64,000 bases of DNA from Coriobacteriaceae bacterium (GCA_902399975.1 CABOHA010000004.1:1-64000), one strand, 5' to 3'; shown: positions 53,794 through 63,085, counted from the first letter of the stretch. Numbers and translations: made by a program. Notes: a model not told the origin generated them from the letters alone.

Positions 53794-54102
53794 GGGCTTT
53801 TGACAGTCACGTCGCCAGCGAGCAAGCGCAAATAGGCACCGACGAACGACCCTCAAGCCTAAGTGAGTAGACTTTTTAGCAATAGCCAAGCACAACCCGC
53901 ATAGGAACAAGTAAAACCGCAGGTAAATCACTTACGCAAAAGCCATGTGCTGGCGAAATCGCAAAAAGTCTACTCACTTAGCTCGCGGCCGCACCAAACG
54001 GCTGAGCAGAACGCCCATTTCCTGCATTTTCTTTCGCGCTGGCACCCCGCGCCGCCGCTACGCCATAATAGTTGGCGGACAATCGCGAGAGAAAGCAAAC
54101 AC
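53794..54102. other. Gap holding a palindromic repeat
   Basis: The 309-bp gap between trmB and the helicase gene is mostly filled by the ~123-bp foldback at 53859-53981. The remaining 120 bases before the helicase start show no clear promoter; the helicase frame is open back to 53947 but that part overlaps the repeat. Confidence 0.6.
53859..53981. repeat. 123-bp foldback repeat, copy A
   Basis: Perfect 19-bp terminal arms 53859-53877 and 53963-53981 (reading TAAGTGAGTAGAC inward) with imperfect inner pairing (GCCAAGCACA with TGTGCTGGC). A related copy begins at 63890 and shares the arm and the inner segment CCGC.GGTAAAT. The element looks like a MITE or REPIN without a coding region. Confidence 0.85.
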
Positions 54103-56784
54103 ATGGCACAGACCACGACAGATATCGCCGCCAGCACCGTCTCCGGCGCCGGAGCCGCCAGCTCATTCTCGGGCGGCACGGGAACCGAAGCCGAATTCGG
54201 CTCACTCGGTGCGCTCTCCCCCACCTGGTGGGAGCCCGAGGACGGCAGCGAGCCCGAACCGTGGCTCACGCCCGACCAGGCCTTCGAGCGCTTCTTTGAA
54301 TGGACGAGCAATCGCGGTATTGAGCTGTGGGACCACCAGGAAGAGGCCCTCATGGATCTAGCCGCCGGCGATCACGTCATTTTGGGCACACCGACCGGAT
54401 CGGGCAAATCGCTCGTCGCACTGGGCATGCTCTTTATGGGCATGGCGCAGGGCAAGCGCTGCTATTACACGGCCCCCATCAAGGCCTTGGTCAGCGAAAA
54501 GTTTTTCGACCTGGTGCAGGTGCTCGGCCGCGATAACGTCGGCATGATCACCGGCGACACGCATATCAACACCAAGGCGCCCGTCATCTGCTGTACGGCA
54601 GAGATCCTCGCCAACGACGCACTACGCGAGGGCGAAGATGCCGATGTTGGCTGCGTCGCCATGGACGAGTTCCACTACTTTGCCGACCCCGATCGCGGTT
54701 GGGCCTGGCAGGTGCCGCTGCTCACCCTGCCTCACACGCAATTCATGCTCATGAGCGCCACGCTCGGCGATGTCACTGCCATCGCCGCCTCACTCGAGGA
54801 GCACACCGGCGCTGCTTGCGACTTGGTTGTCGACGCCCCACGTCCTGTTCCGCTGAGCTACGACTATGTGACGACCTCCCTCGAGGGCACGGTCGAGCTC
54901 GCCATGCGCCGTGGCGAGGCCCCGCTCTACATCGTGCACTTTAGCCAGGACGCCGCACTTGCAACGGCGCAATCCCTCGCCAACTTTGGCATTGCCAGCA
55001 AGGAGCAGCGCGAGGCCATTAAGGAGGCGGCCAAGGGCACGAGCTTCTCGACGGCCTTCGGCAAAATCCTCAAGCGCTTGCTCGGATGCGGCGTCGGCGT
55101 GCACCATGCTGGCATGTTGCCGCGCTACCGCCTGCTGGTCGAGCGCTTGGCGCAGCAGGGCCTGCTACCCGTCATCTGCGGCACCGATACGCTCGGCGTC
55201 GGTATCAACGTGCCCATCCACACCGTGGTGCTCACCGCGCTCACCAAGTTCGATGGCTACAAGATGCGTCGTCTGCGCGCCCGCGAGTTCCATCAGATTG
55301 CCGGTCGTGCCGGCCGCTCGGGCTTCGATACCGAGGGCATGGTCATCGCCGAGGCACCCGAGCACGAGATCGAGAATGCCAAGCTTATGGCCAAGGCGGG
55401 CGACGACCCCAAAAAGCTCCGCAAGATTAAAAAGAAGAAGGCCCCCGAGGGCTTTGTCACCTGGAACAAGCAGACGTTCGAGCGCCTGATCGAGACGCAG
55501 CCCGAGACACTCAAGCCGCGCCTGCGCATCACGCACTCCATGGTGATTAGCGTGGTCGAGCAGGGTGGCGATGCCCGAGCCCGCGTACACGACCTCATCG
55601 AGACGAGCCTGCAGACCCCCGAGGAAAAGGCTAAGCTCGAGGTTCGTGCCGACGAGATCTGCGCCACGCTCATCGATTCCGGCGTCGTCGTGCGCACCGA
55701 GGTGCCGCCCGCACCCGACGCTCCGGCTGACGCCGCGCCGGACATCGACTACGCACTGACGGTCGACCTGCCCGAGGACTTTGCGCTCGACCAGCCGCTC
55801 TCGCCGTTTTTGCTTGCCGCGTTGGAGCTGCTCGATCCCGAGAGCGAGACCTATACCATGGACCTGATCTCGATGGTCGAGGCAACGCTCGAGGATCCCA
55901 AGCAGGTGTTGCGCGCTCAGGAGCGCGCAGCGCGCGACCGCGCGATGGCCGAAATGAAGGCTGACGGCGTCGAATATGAGGAACGCCTGGAGCGCATCCA
56001 GGATGTCACCTACGAAAAACCGCTCGAGGACTTGCTCGACGCCGCCTTCGACAAGTACTGCCAGGAAGTGCCCTGGGCAAACGACTACCAGCTCTCTCCC
56101 AAAAGCGTCCTGCGCGATATGCTGGAAAGCGCGAGCGATTTTAAGGGTTACATTCAAAAGCTCGGCATCGCCCGCTCCGAGGGCATTTTGCTGCGTTACC
56201 TGGCAGAGGCCTACCGTTCGCTCGACCGCACCGTGCCCATCGAGAAGCGCGACGAGCGTCTGCGCGACATTATCTCGTGGCTCGGCTTTGTGGTGCGCTC
56301 GGTGGACTCGAGCCTGGTGGACGAGTGGGAGAACGCCGGCAACCCGGCAGCCCTCGATGCTGCGCCGCCGCAGGGCATCGACGAGGTCGTGGCGGACCGC
56401 CGCGGCTGCACGCTGTTGGTGCGCAACGCGCTCTTCCGCCGCGTGACCCTTGCCGCCCGCGAGCACGTTCGCGACCTGGGCGAGCTCGACGACGACTGGG
56501 GCATGAGCGAGATCCGCTGGCAAAAAGCACTCGACGCTTACCACGAGCAGCACGAGGAAATCCTCACCGACGGAGATGCCCGCAGCGCCGCGATGTTTTC
56601 CATCGACGAGTCCGACGAGAAGACCGCGCACGTATGGCACGTGCACCAGATCTTTGCTGACGAGGATGGCGACCACGATTTTGGCATCATGGGCGATGTC
56701 GATCTGGACGCCACGCAAGACGGCGGCGAGGTAATCTTCAAGAACTACCGTGTCGGCTTTATCGAGGACCTGCTCGAGGACTAG
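54103..56784 (+). CDS. Ski2-like DEAD/DEAH helicase with DUF3516
   Basis: An 893-residue SF2 helicase related to Ski2/Mtr4 RNA helicases. Motifs: Walker A GTPTGSGKS (about residue 88), DEFH in AMDEFHYFADPDRGWAW (about 187), SAT in LMSATLGDV and motif VI QIAGRAGRSGFD (about 400). The C-terminal ~400 residues form the DUF3516 region found in actinobacterial members. It may act in RNA metabolism or DNA repair; substrate not established. The first ~40 residues are a Ser/Ala/Gly-rich tail. The ATG at 54103 has GAGAGAAAG upstream. A strong bidirectional terminator follows. Confidence 0.88.
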   Translation: MAQTTTDIAASTVSGAGAASSFSGGTGTEAEFGSLGALSPTWWEPEDGSEPEPWLTPDQAFERFFEWTSNRGIELWDHQEEALMDLAAGDHVILGTPTGSGKSLVALGMLFMGMAQGKRCYYTAPIKALVSEKFFDLVQVLGRDNVGMITGDTHINTKAPVICCTAEILANDALREGEDADVGCVAMDEFHYFADPDRGWAWQVPLLTLPHTQFMLMSATLGDVTAIAASLEEHTGAACDLVVDAPRPVPLSYDYVTTSLEGTVELAMRRGEAPLYIVHFSQDAALATAQSLANFGIASKEQREAIKEAAKGTSFSTAFGKILKRLLGCGVGVHHAGMLPRYRLLVERLAQQGLLPVICGTDTLGVGINVPIHTVVLTALTKFDGYKMRRLRAREFHQIAGRAGRSGFDTEGMVIAEAPEHEIENAKLMAKAGDDPKKLRKIKKKKAPEGFVTWNKQTFERLIETQPETLKPRLRITHSMVISVVEQGGDARARVHDLIETSLQTPEEKAKLEVRADEICATLIDSGVVVRTEVPPAPDAPADAAPDIDYALTVDLPEDFALDQPLSPFLLAALELLDPESETYTMDLISMVEATLEDPKQVLRAQERAARDRAMAEMKADGVEYEERLERIQDVTYEKPLEDLLDAAFDKYCQEVPWANDYQLSPKSVLRDMLESASDFKGYIQKLGIARSEGILLRYLAEAYRSLDRTVPIEKRDERLRDIISWLGFVVRSVDSSLVDEWENAGNPAALDAAPPQGIDEVVADRRGCTLLVRNALFRRVTLAAREHVRDLGELDDDWGMSEIRWQKALDAYHEQHEEILTDGDARSAAMFSIDESDEKTAHVWHVHQIFADEDGDHDFGIMGDVDLDATQDGGEVIFKNYRVGFIEDLLED

Positions 56785-56805
56785 CCGGGCGCAATGGGAC
56801 GAAAC

Positions 56806-56846
56806 AAAGCGGGGCCGCTGGCAACATCGCCAGCGGCCCCGCTTTT
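56806..56846. terminator. Bidirectional terminator
   Basis: Perfect 17-bp arms AAAGCGGGGCCGCTGGC and its complement with a 6-nt loop, followed by T/A runs on both strands, between the convergent helicase and DUF2130 genes. Confidence 0.9.
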
Positions 56847-56864
56847 TGCGCGATACGCTATCCC

Positions 56865-58622
56865 CTACTCGGCATCCTCGACCTCATACGAATCCGCCTC
56901 GGCTGGCTCATCGTTTGTCTCTGCCGCAGCCCCGCGTGCCTCGTCAAACGCTGCTTTCATGGTCTTGTTGCCCCACGTGAGCTTGCGAATGGTAAGATCG
57001 TCGGCTTTCTTGTTGGCAAGGCGCAGATTGTTCTCGGAGGACAGCAACGCCTCCTTGGTTTTCTGCAGATGGCTAATCGTCTTGTCGATCTCATCGATTG
57101 CCGTTTGGAACTTGCGGCTCGCGATTTCGTAGTTGCGGCCGAAATCGTTCTTGAACTTCTCCATCTTGGCTTCGAAGTTCGTGACATCGATATTCTGCTG
57201 CTTGTACTCCGCCAGCTCCTGCTTATAGCGAAGCGAACCCATGGCGGCATTGCGCAGCAGCGTAATGATGGGAATGAAGGACTGCGGGCGGATCACATAC
57301 ATCTTCTCATAGCGATAGCTCACGTCCACGATTCCCGCGTTGTAAAGCTCGCTCTCGGGCTCGAGCAGCGTGCAGAGCACCGCGTACTCACAGCCTTTCT
57401 GGCGACGATCGTGATCGAGTTTCTTAAAGAAGTCCTCGTTTTTATGCTTGGTCGCGGTCTCGTCGTTCTCGTTTTTCATCTCGAACATAATCGAAATGAC
57501 CTCGTTGCCGCTCGCGTCGCACTCACGGAAAATGAAGTCTCCCTTGGTGCCCTCGGATGCATCGTTATCTTTCTCGAAGTACGCATTGGGAAACGCCGTC
57601 ATGCGCAGACGGTTAAACTCGGTCTCGCAGTGCTGCTCGAGCGACTCGCCCACCATCTTGGTGGACAGGCGAACCTTCATGTCCTTAAGGCGCTCAATCT
57701 CTTCATCCTTGTAGCGAATCAGGTCATCGCTCGCGCGCTTGGCCTGCGCAAGCTCGAGCTCGTGTGCCGCCTTGGCTTGCTCCTCGCGAGAATCGCGCAC
57801 CGCCAGCTCGCTCGTCAGTTTGGCACGTGCCTCATCGCGCTCTCGCTCCGCCGCGGCGACCGCCTCTGACAGGTTCATTTTTGCCATCAGTTCCTGCTCG
57901 CGCAGCTGGGCACGCAGGCCCTCGGCCTCTTGCTCGGACTGAGCCTTTGCGGCGGAAAACTTCTCTTGCACCTTCGCGCGATAGTCAGTAAGCGCGCGCT
58001 CGGCCTCGCTGCGAGCGGCATCGAGCTCACGCTGCGACTCTGCCGCGGCAGCGGCAAGCGCCATCTCCTGGGCCTTGTCCGCCGCGGCGATCCTGGCCTG
58101 CAGCTCGGCAATCTGAGCGTCGCGCGCGGACAGGTCGTTTTGAGCAGCATTGCGTGCCGCCGCCTCGGCAAGCCTGGCTTCATCATCTTTGCGCTCCAAC
58201 TGCGCACGTAAATTGTCGATCTCGCGCTGAAGCTCGGCATTCTCCTTTTGAGCATCGGAACGAGCCTCAACCGCCGCGCGCTGACTTGCACTCTCGCGCT
58301 CTGCGGCAGCGCCTTCGAGCTTGGCGCGCAGCTCGGCAAGCTCAGCGTCGCGCTTGGCAACCTCTTGTGCCAGCTGCTGAGCTGCAGCGTTCTTCTGCTC
58401 GACAAACTGAGCGTCGCGCTGAGACTCTGCCTTTTGCAAAGCAGCCGTCGAGCGCGAGCGCTCAAGCTCCAGTGCCTGCTCGCCCTCGCGCTGGACCGCC
58501 TTCACGCGCTCATCCAGGTCGCGCGAGAACTCGGCATCGCGCACCTGCTTGACGATATCCGCATAACCGGACGCATCGACCTTAAAAACTTCGCCGCAAT
58601 GCGGGCACTTGATCTCGTTCAT
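56865..58622 (-). CDS. DUF2130 coiled-coil protein
   Basis: A 585-residue protein. An N-terminal zinc-ribbon-like CPHCGEVF is followed by a long Ala/Glu/Arg-rich coiled coil (about residues 25-310), and then the DUF2130 domain (about 315-520: [46 protein letters not shown]), which has a nuclease-like alpha/beta look with conserved Glu and Lys. Function is unknown; some relatives lie near restriction or repair genes. The tail is acidic. AGGAG precedes the ATG at 58622. Confidence 0.85.
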   Translation of the reverse strand: MNEIKCPHCGEVFKVDASGYADIVKQVRDAEFSRDLDERVKAVQREGEQALELERSRSTAALQKAESQRDAQFVEQKNAAAQQLAQEVAKRDAELAELRAKLEGAAAERESASQRAAVEARSDAQKENAELQREIDNLRAQLERKDDEARLAEAAARNAAQNDLSARDAQIAELQARIAAADKAQEMALAAAAAESQRELDAARSEAERALTDYRAKVQEKFSAAKAQSEQEAEGLRAQLREQELMAKMNLSEAVAAAERERDEARAKLTSELAVRDSREEQAKAAHELELAQAKRASDDLIRYKDEEIERLKDMKVRLSTKMVGESLEQHCETEFNRLRMTAFPNAYFEKDNDASEGTKGDFIFRECDASGNEVISIMFEMKNENDETATKHKNEDFFKKLDHDRRQKGCEYAVLCTLLEPESELYNAGIVDVSYRYEKMYVIRPQSFIPIITLLRNAAMGSLRYKQELAEYKQQNIDVTNFEAKMEKFKNDFGRNYEIASRKFQTAIDEIDKTISHLQKTKEALLSSENNLRLANKKADDLTIRKLTWGNKTMKAAFDEARGAAAETNDEPAEADSYEVEDAE

Positions 58623-58680
58623 GGCAGCTCCTCGATGGACGCAAATATCAACCGCCTACACTCTACCGCGCCGCACGGAC

Positions 58681-58715
58681 AAAAAAGGCGCCGCTGCCAT
58701 AATGGCAACGGCGCC
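58681..58715 (-). terminator. Terminator after the metallophosphoesterase gene
   Basis: Minus strand: 14-bp arms GGCGCCGTTGCCAT/ATGGCAGCGGCGCC, one mismatch, followed by TTTTTT. Confidence 0.85.
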
Positions 58716-58717
58716 AG

Positions 58718-58754
58718 AACCACCACAAAGGCGACTGTCCCCTTTGTGGTGGTT
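58718..58754. repeat. Perfect 14-bp inverted repeat
   Basis: AACCACCACAAAGG and CCTTTGTGGTGGTT flank a 9-nt loop CGACTGTCC, directly next to the terminator. Related in style to other GGGACAG-containing foldbacks of the window (for example 44603-44640). Confidence 0.7.
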
Positions 58755-58772
58755 TGTGTGGTGGTTCGAGAA

Positions 58773-59318
58773 TTACAGCCCAAAGAAGTCAAGGATTTGA
58801 TCACGGCTTACGGGCTTGTAATCGTTGGCATCGAGACCGACATCATAGCGAAAGATAGGGCGCTCGCGATCGCGGTTGCGCGCGTTGGTGCGGTCTCCCC
58901 TGCTGTGGATATGCCCGTGCAGCATGATGGCGCCGCGCGCCTTGCCATTCCAGCTGAGCATGGGGTAATGGCTCATAACTAGACGATGGCCCTTGGCATA
59001 GCCGGGAGCAATCTCCAGGTAATCGCGTACCTCATCCCAAATCTGCGGTACGTCGGGATCTTCCCAATCACCGTCATGGTTGCCACGGATGAGCGTTATG
59101 TTCTGGCATTCGATTCGTTTACGCAGGCGCACCGCTTCCGCCATGGGCAATCGATACGTAAAGTCCCCCAGGATATAGAGGAGGTCGTTCGCAGTCACGC
59201 ACTCGTTGATGACATCGATGACCTTGCGGTTCATCTCCTCGACCGAATCAAACGGCCGATCCATATCGTGCAAGATATTCGTATCGCCCAGGTGCAGGTC
59301 GGCGGTAAACCACATCAT
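58773..59318 (-). CDS. Calcineurin-like metallophosphoesterase
   Basis: A 181-residue cytoplasmic phosphoesterase with every metal-site motif: FTADLHLGD, YILGDFTY, IRGNHDGDW, MSHYPM and HGHIHS. The small size and the pattern fit predicted phosphohydrolases of the YfcE/MJ0936-like group, acting on phosphodiesters or phosphomonoesters; the substrate is unknown. The ATG at 59318 has GAGGAC upstream; another ATG at 59333 is in frame but lacks a site. Stands alone with a terminator downstream. Confidence 0.85.
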   Translation of the reverse strand: MMWFTADLHLGDTNILHDMDRPFDSVEEMNRKVIDVINECVTANDLLYILGDFTYRLPMAEAVRLRKRIECQNITLIRGNHDGDWEDPDVPQIWDEVRDYLEIAPGYAKGHRLVMSHYPMLSWNGKARGAIMLHGHIHSRGDRTNARNRDRERPIFRYDVGLDANDYKPVSRDQILDFFGL

Positions 59319-59384
59319 CGTCTCTGTCCTCATTTCGCAACGCGTCTAACACGTGCCTAGTATACAGACGCAGCGATGCGACAG

Positions 59385-59564
59385 TTACCCAAAGAGCCCG
59401 CCGAACAGTCCGCGGCGGCGCTTGTCTTGCTTTTTCGAAGCGTCGCCCTGGGCGTTCTTGTCCTGCCGCTTCTTCCGGTCCTGCTCCAGCTCATCATCGT
59501 CGATCAGCATATCCCACTCAAACGGGTCGTCCGTCAGATCGAACAGGTCATCGTCATCAAACAT
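59385..59564 (-). CDS. Small charged protein downstream of HIRAN gene
   Basis: A 59-residue protein with an acidic first half (MFDDDDLFDLTDDPFEWDM) and a very basic, Lys/Arg-rich second half ending RRRGLFGGLFG. No known family. GGAGG five bases before the ATG at 59564 and the 18-bp gap to the HIRAN stop argue for a real coupled gene. The bipolar charge and Phe/Gly end suggest a binding or scaffold peptide, which is a guess. Confidence 0.65.
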   Translation of the reverse strand: MFDDDDLFDLTDDPFEWDMLIDDDELEQDRKKRQDKNAQGDASKKQDKRRRGLFGGLFG

Positions 59565-59582
59565 GACCGCCTCCATTGCCGA

Positions 59583-59909
59583 TTAGCGAGCATCCACCAC
59601 ATAGAGACCAACGCGCACCTGATGCCACGGGCTGCGCTCGGGAGCAACCTGTTGCACACGGGCCTCAAATACGTCCTCGTGGCCGTAATACATCATCAAG
59701 GACAGCGGGCCGACCTCGTTTCCCGGAACATACCCAAGCTTGGTGTTGCCGTAGTAGATCGCAACCGCCTCGGGATCATGGGGGTTATCGCGCTCGGCAC
59801 ACAGCGTCAGTTTATCGCCCACTTTAAGATCGCCCAAGACCAAGGCGCCATCGGCATACTGAAATCCTGCAATATGAAACGACAGAAGAACACGTGAAGG
59901 CTCGTACAT
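59583..59909 (-). CDS. Stand-alone HIRAN domain protein
   Basis: A 108-residue protein that is almost entirely one HIRAN domain: FHIAGFQYADG, then the core LCAERDNPHDPEAVAIYY and KLGYVPGNE. HIRAN domains are usually found fused to SNF2 helicases or nucleases, where HLTF uses it to bind 3' single-stranded DNA ends. A free version may target damaged or stalled DNA. GAGGAG seven bases before the ATG at 59909 settles the start. Forms a two-gene unit with the small charged protein. Confidence 0.85.
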   Translation of the reverse strand: MYEPSRVLLSFHIAGFQYADGALVLGDLKVGDKLTLCAERDNPHDPEAVAIYYGNTKLGYVPGNEVGPLSLMMYYGHEDVFEARVQQVAPERSPWHQVRVGLYVVDAR

Positions 59910-60144
59910 GGCAACTCCTCTAACGACCGAATAAACCGGCACTTAACCTTACTGAGAAGCTTACGGGCCCGTGCGGACAAAATTTCACCCGCTCGCACCT
60001 TTCGCCCATTTGCCGCAACGCTTGCGAGACAGAGCGCTTGCAGATAAGATAGAGGCACGGATGGCACCCGTTGCAGCGGGTCTTGCCAACTCCAGTGCAC
60101 GTTTACATCGTGAGAAGTGGCCGTCTTCGCTTACGCGGGGGCGG

Positions 60145-60228
60145 CTATTTCATTCGGCCGATAAACAGGCCGAGTTCGATAGCCGCGATTAACAACGCCA
60201 GTAACGAAATAACATCGCTTACGTTCAT
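60145..60228 (-). CDS. 27-residue hydrophobic peptide, possible type I toxin
   Basis: A very short gene encoding MNVSDVISLLALLIAAIELG followed by LFIGRMK: a short polar N-terminus, one membrane helix of about 20 residues and a basic C-terminus. This is the layout of holin-like and TxpA/Ldr-type toxins of type I toxin-antitoxin systems. AGAAGGGAAT with good spacing precedes the ATG. A small inverted repeat (AACTCCCTT/AAGGGAATT) covers the ribosome site, so translation may be masked. A matching antisense RNA cannot be identified by eye. It could also be a small membrane regulator. Confidence 0.55.
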   Translation of the reverse strand: MNVSDVISLLALLIAAIELGLFIGRMK

Positions 60229-60286
60229 ACCAATTCCCTTCTAAAGGGAGTTGGCCCATCCGTACCCCATAGCAGTAGTCTAACGT

Positions 60287-60330
60287 AAATGGCAGGTAAT
60301 AGGAACACTTGTTCGTATTACCTGCCATTT
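60287..60330 (-). terminator. Terminator after the aldehyde dehydrogenase gene
   Basis: 20-bp arms with one mismatch (AAATGGCAGGTAAT at the left end) and a 4-nt loop begin right after the aldehyde dehydrogenase stop; the weak TTTACG tail follows. It also insulates the small hydrophobic gene downstream. Confidence 0.7.
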
Positions 60331-60331
60331 T

Positions 60332-61711
60332 CTAATGCACAAACATGCGTACGAACCTGTGCTTCCAGCTTGCATAAGGGGCGTAGCGGAATGGCACGTC
60401 CAGCCATGTTGCCTTGTTCACGATGCTCTTCTTGTGGCTAAACGTATCGAAGCTCTCGCGGCCATGGTACTGCCCCATACCGCTCGCGCCCATGCCGCCA
60501 AAGCCCATATGGCTCGTAGCCAGATGCATGATCGTGTCGTTGACGCAGCCGCCGCCAAAGGGCACGTAACGCACAAAGCGTTGCTGAGCCGCATGGTCCT
60601 GGCTAAAGATATACAGAGCTAGCGGCGTCGGACGATCCGCAATAAACGTCTCTGCCTCGTCTAGGCTCTCAAACGTCAGCACCGGCAAGATGGGGCCGAA
60701 AATCTCCTCCTGCATTACGGCGTCATCGGGGGTCACGCCGTCTAGAATCGTCGGCTCAATCTTGAGCGACGACTCGCGCGCGGTACCTCCAAGCACAACC
60801 TTATAGGGATCGATCAGCCCGCGCACGCGCGCAAAATGCTTGGCGTTGACGATATGACCGTAATCCTCGTTGTCGAGCGGATGCTCGCCAAACATGCGAC
60901 GGGTCTCCTCCCTGATGAGGCCCAACAGCTCATCGTGTACGCGCGTATCGACCAGCAGGTAGTCGGGCGCCACGCAGGTCTGCCCCACGTTGAGCCATTT
61001 ACCAAAGGCGATGCGCCGTGCCGCGACTTTTAAGTTTGCCGTGGCATCCACAATGCAGGGGCTCTTTCCGCCCAGCTCAAGCGTCACGGGCGTCAGGTTT
61101 TTACTTGCGCGCTCCATGACGAGCTTGCCGACCGGAACGCTACCGGTAAAGAAAATCTTGTCCCAGCACTCATCGAGCAGTGCTTCGTTCTCGGCACGGC
61201 CGCCTTCTACAACCGTCACCAGGCGCGGATCAAATGCCTCTTCGCAGATTTGCTTGAGCACCGCGCTCGATGCCGGGGCATAGGCGCTCGGCTTGATGAC
61301 CACGGTATTGCCCGCGGCAAGGGCTCCAGCGAGCGGCTCGAGCGTCAACAAAAACGGATAGTTCCATGGAGCCATGATGAGCGTGACGCCATAGGGCACG
61401 GCCTGCGTCTTACACACGCTCACGGCGTTGGCGAGGTCGCACGGGCGCAGGCGTGGGCGACTCCATCGAGCAACATGCGCAATCTGATGACGAATCTCGG
61501 AAAGCGAGGTGCCGATCTCACACATATAGGCCTCGTCATGCGACTTTCCCAAATCGGTCTTGAGCGCATGGGCAATATCGGTCTCGTGTGCCCGCACCGC
61601 CTCGCGCAGGCGCACGAGGGCGCGACGTCGAGCATCGACATCAAACGTGGCGCGCGTCTTAAAGTAGGCGCGCTGTTCGCCGACAATGCGCGCGATTTCC
61701 TCGGTGTTCAT
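60332..61711 (-). CDS. Aldehyde dehydrogenase
   Basis: A 459-residue NAD(P)-dependent aldehyde dehydrogenase resembling the class 3/YwdH-type enzymes. Features: MAPWNYPFLLTLEPL, FTGSVPVGK for NAD binding, catalytic Glu in TLELGGKSP (about residue 212) and nucleophile Cys in NVGQTCVAPDY (about 246), plus the C-terminal NDTIMHLATSHMGFGGMGASGMGQYHG. The usual role is oxidising fatty or aromatic aldehydes. The gene follows the alcohol dehydrogenase after 8 bp, so the pair probably interconverts alcohol, aldehyde and acid. Confidence 0.93.
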   Translation of the reverse strand: MNTEEIARIVGEQRAYFKTRATFDVDARRRALVRLREAVRAHETDIAHALKTDLGKSHDEAYMCEIGTSLSEIRHQIAHVARWSRPRLRPCDLANAVSVCKTQAVPYGVTLIMAPWNYPFLLTLEPLAGALAAGNTVVIKPSAYAPASSAVLKQICEEAFDPRLVTVVEGGRAENEALLDECWDKIFFTGSVPVGKLVMERASKNLTPVTLELGGKSPCIVDATANLKVAARRIAFGKWLNVGQTCVAPDYLLVDTRVHDELLGLIREETRRMFGEHPLDNEDYGHIVNAKHFARVRGLIDPYKVVLGGTARESSLKIEPTILDGVTPDDAVMQEEIFGPILPVLTFESLDEAETFIADRPTPLALYIFSQDHAAQQRFVRYVPFGGGCVNDTIMHLATSHMGFGGMGASGMGQYHGRESFDTFSHKKSIVNKATWLDVPFRYAPYASWKHRFVRMFVH

Positions 61712-61719
61712 GGGCCCTC

Positions 61720-62940
61720 CTAGTTCTCATCCTCAAACATACCACCCGCGACGACCTCGTACATACGCTCGAGCTCCAAACGGTCCATCAAAAGTGGAAC
61801 GGGGTATAGCGGATTGGCCTCGGCATCGGCATGGGCCGCCATTTGCGGAATATCGGAGCGGCGAATGCCCGTCACATATTTGGGAATGCCCAAGGCGGCA
61901 TTCATGCGGTCGACCCAATCGATAAAGGCCTCGGCCGCAAGACTGTCCTGCGCGTTAGCCGGCGCGATACCGGCCATGCGAGCAAGATCGGCAAGCTTGG
62001 GGGCGGCGGCGTCACCATAAGCGCGAAGCATGTGCGGCAGGATGATGGCGTTGGCCAAGCCGTGCGGAATTCCGTATCGGCCGCCCAGACTATGCGCGAT
62101 GGCATGCACATATCCGACATAGGAGCGGGTAAATGCAACACCCGCTTTATACGCCGCCGAAAGCATATTGCGACGAGCGCGCATGTCGTCGCCATGCTCA
62201 TAAGCCTCGGGCAAATTGTCGTGGATGAGCTGGACCGCCTGACGCGCCATCTTGCGCGTGTAGGGCGTGGTGCTACGGCCGATAAAGGCCTCGACGGAAT
62301 GCGTCAGGGCATCCATGCCCGTCTGCCCCGTAATGGAGGCGGGCAGGCCGCGCGTAAGCTCGGGGTCGTGCACCGCAAAGCGCGGGATAAGCACAAAGTC
62401 GTTAATGGGGTACTTGTAGTGCGTCTCGTCATCGGTAATTACCGCCGCGAGTGTGACTTCGCTTCCCGTACCGGCGGTAGTGGGAACCGCAATAAGCAGC
62501 GGCAGGAGACGGTGGACGCGCAACAGGCCACGCATCTTGTTGATGGGCTTATTTGGCTGTGCGATGCGTGCGCCCACACCCTTGGCGCAGTCCATGGCCG
62601 AACCGCCACCAAAGCCGATAATGGCCTGGCAGGCGCTCTCGCGATACAGGGACGCCGCTTCCTCCACGTTTGAGACCGTGGGATTCGCACGCGTTTCGGC
62701 ATAGACCGTAACGCCAATCCCCTGAGCCGTAAGCGCACGCTCGAGTGATGCCGTGAGTCCCAAACGAGCAATACCAGGGTCTGTCACGATAAGGACCTTC
62801 TGGATCGAGCGCTTTTGAAGCACTGCGGGCACATCCTCGGCATGCTCCAAAATGCGCGGCTCGGTATAGGGCAGGATCGGCAATGCGATGCGAAAAACCG
62901 TCTGATATGTTCGGCACCAGGCGCGGCGGGCTAGATGCAT
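61720..62940 (-). CDS. Iron-containing alcohol dehydrogenase
   Basis: A 406-residue group III alcohol dehydrogenase. It shows the NAD motif GFGGGSAMDCAKG, PTTAGTGSEVT, and the iron ligands in TGMDALTHSVEAF and HAIAHSLGGRYGIPHGLANAI. Substrate range in this family is wide (ethanol, butanol, propanediol, lactaldehyde). The start at 62940 has GAAGGAG upstream; the frame extends to 63009. First gene of the ADH-ALDH operon. An imperfect GTTGA-TAG-GTCAAC palindrome lies about 22 bases upstream. Confidence 0.92.
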   Translation of the reverse strand: MHLARRAWCRTYQTVFRIALPILPYTEPRILEHAEDVPAVLQKRSIQKVLIVTDPGIARLGLTASLERALTAQGIGVTVYAETRANPTVSNVEEAASLYRESACQAIIGFGGGSAMDCAKGVGARIAQPNKPINKMRGLLRVHRLLPLLIAVPTTAGTGSEVTLAAVITDDETHYKYPINDFVLIPRFAVHDPELTRGLPASITGQTGMDALTHSVEAFIGRSTTPYTRKMARQAVQLIHDNLPEAYEHGDDMRARRNMLSAAYKAGVAFTRSYVGYVHAIAHSLGGRYGIPHGLANAIILPHMLRAYGDAAAPKLADLARMAGIAPANAQDSLAAEAFIDWVDRMNAALGIPKYVTGIRRSDIPQMAAHADAEANPLYPVPLLMDRLELERMYEVVAGGMFEDEN

Positions 62941-63085
62941 AAAGGAAACTCCTTCATTTGTTGATAGGTCAACATTTGTTCGACCGATTGTACTCATCGG
63001 CGTCCGCATATGGCTTGCAAATCGTTAATCAATCAACATCTTCACATGCCGAAAATTGTTTTATTAAAAATCATTCCTAATAGGC

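Noticed and set aside
53947..54102. N-terminal extension of the Ski2-like helicase
   Set aside because: The extra codons overlap the right arm of a foldback repeat and encode no family sequence; the ATG at 54103 has a better ribosome site.
60131..60328. 65-codon minus-strand frame over the small hydrophobic gene
   Set aside because: It crosses a terminator hairpin and lacks a ribosome site; the 27-codon frame in another phase is better supported.
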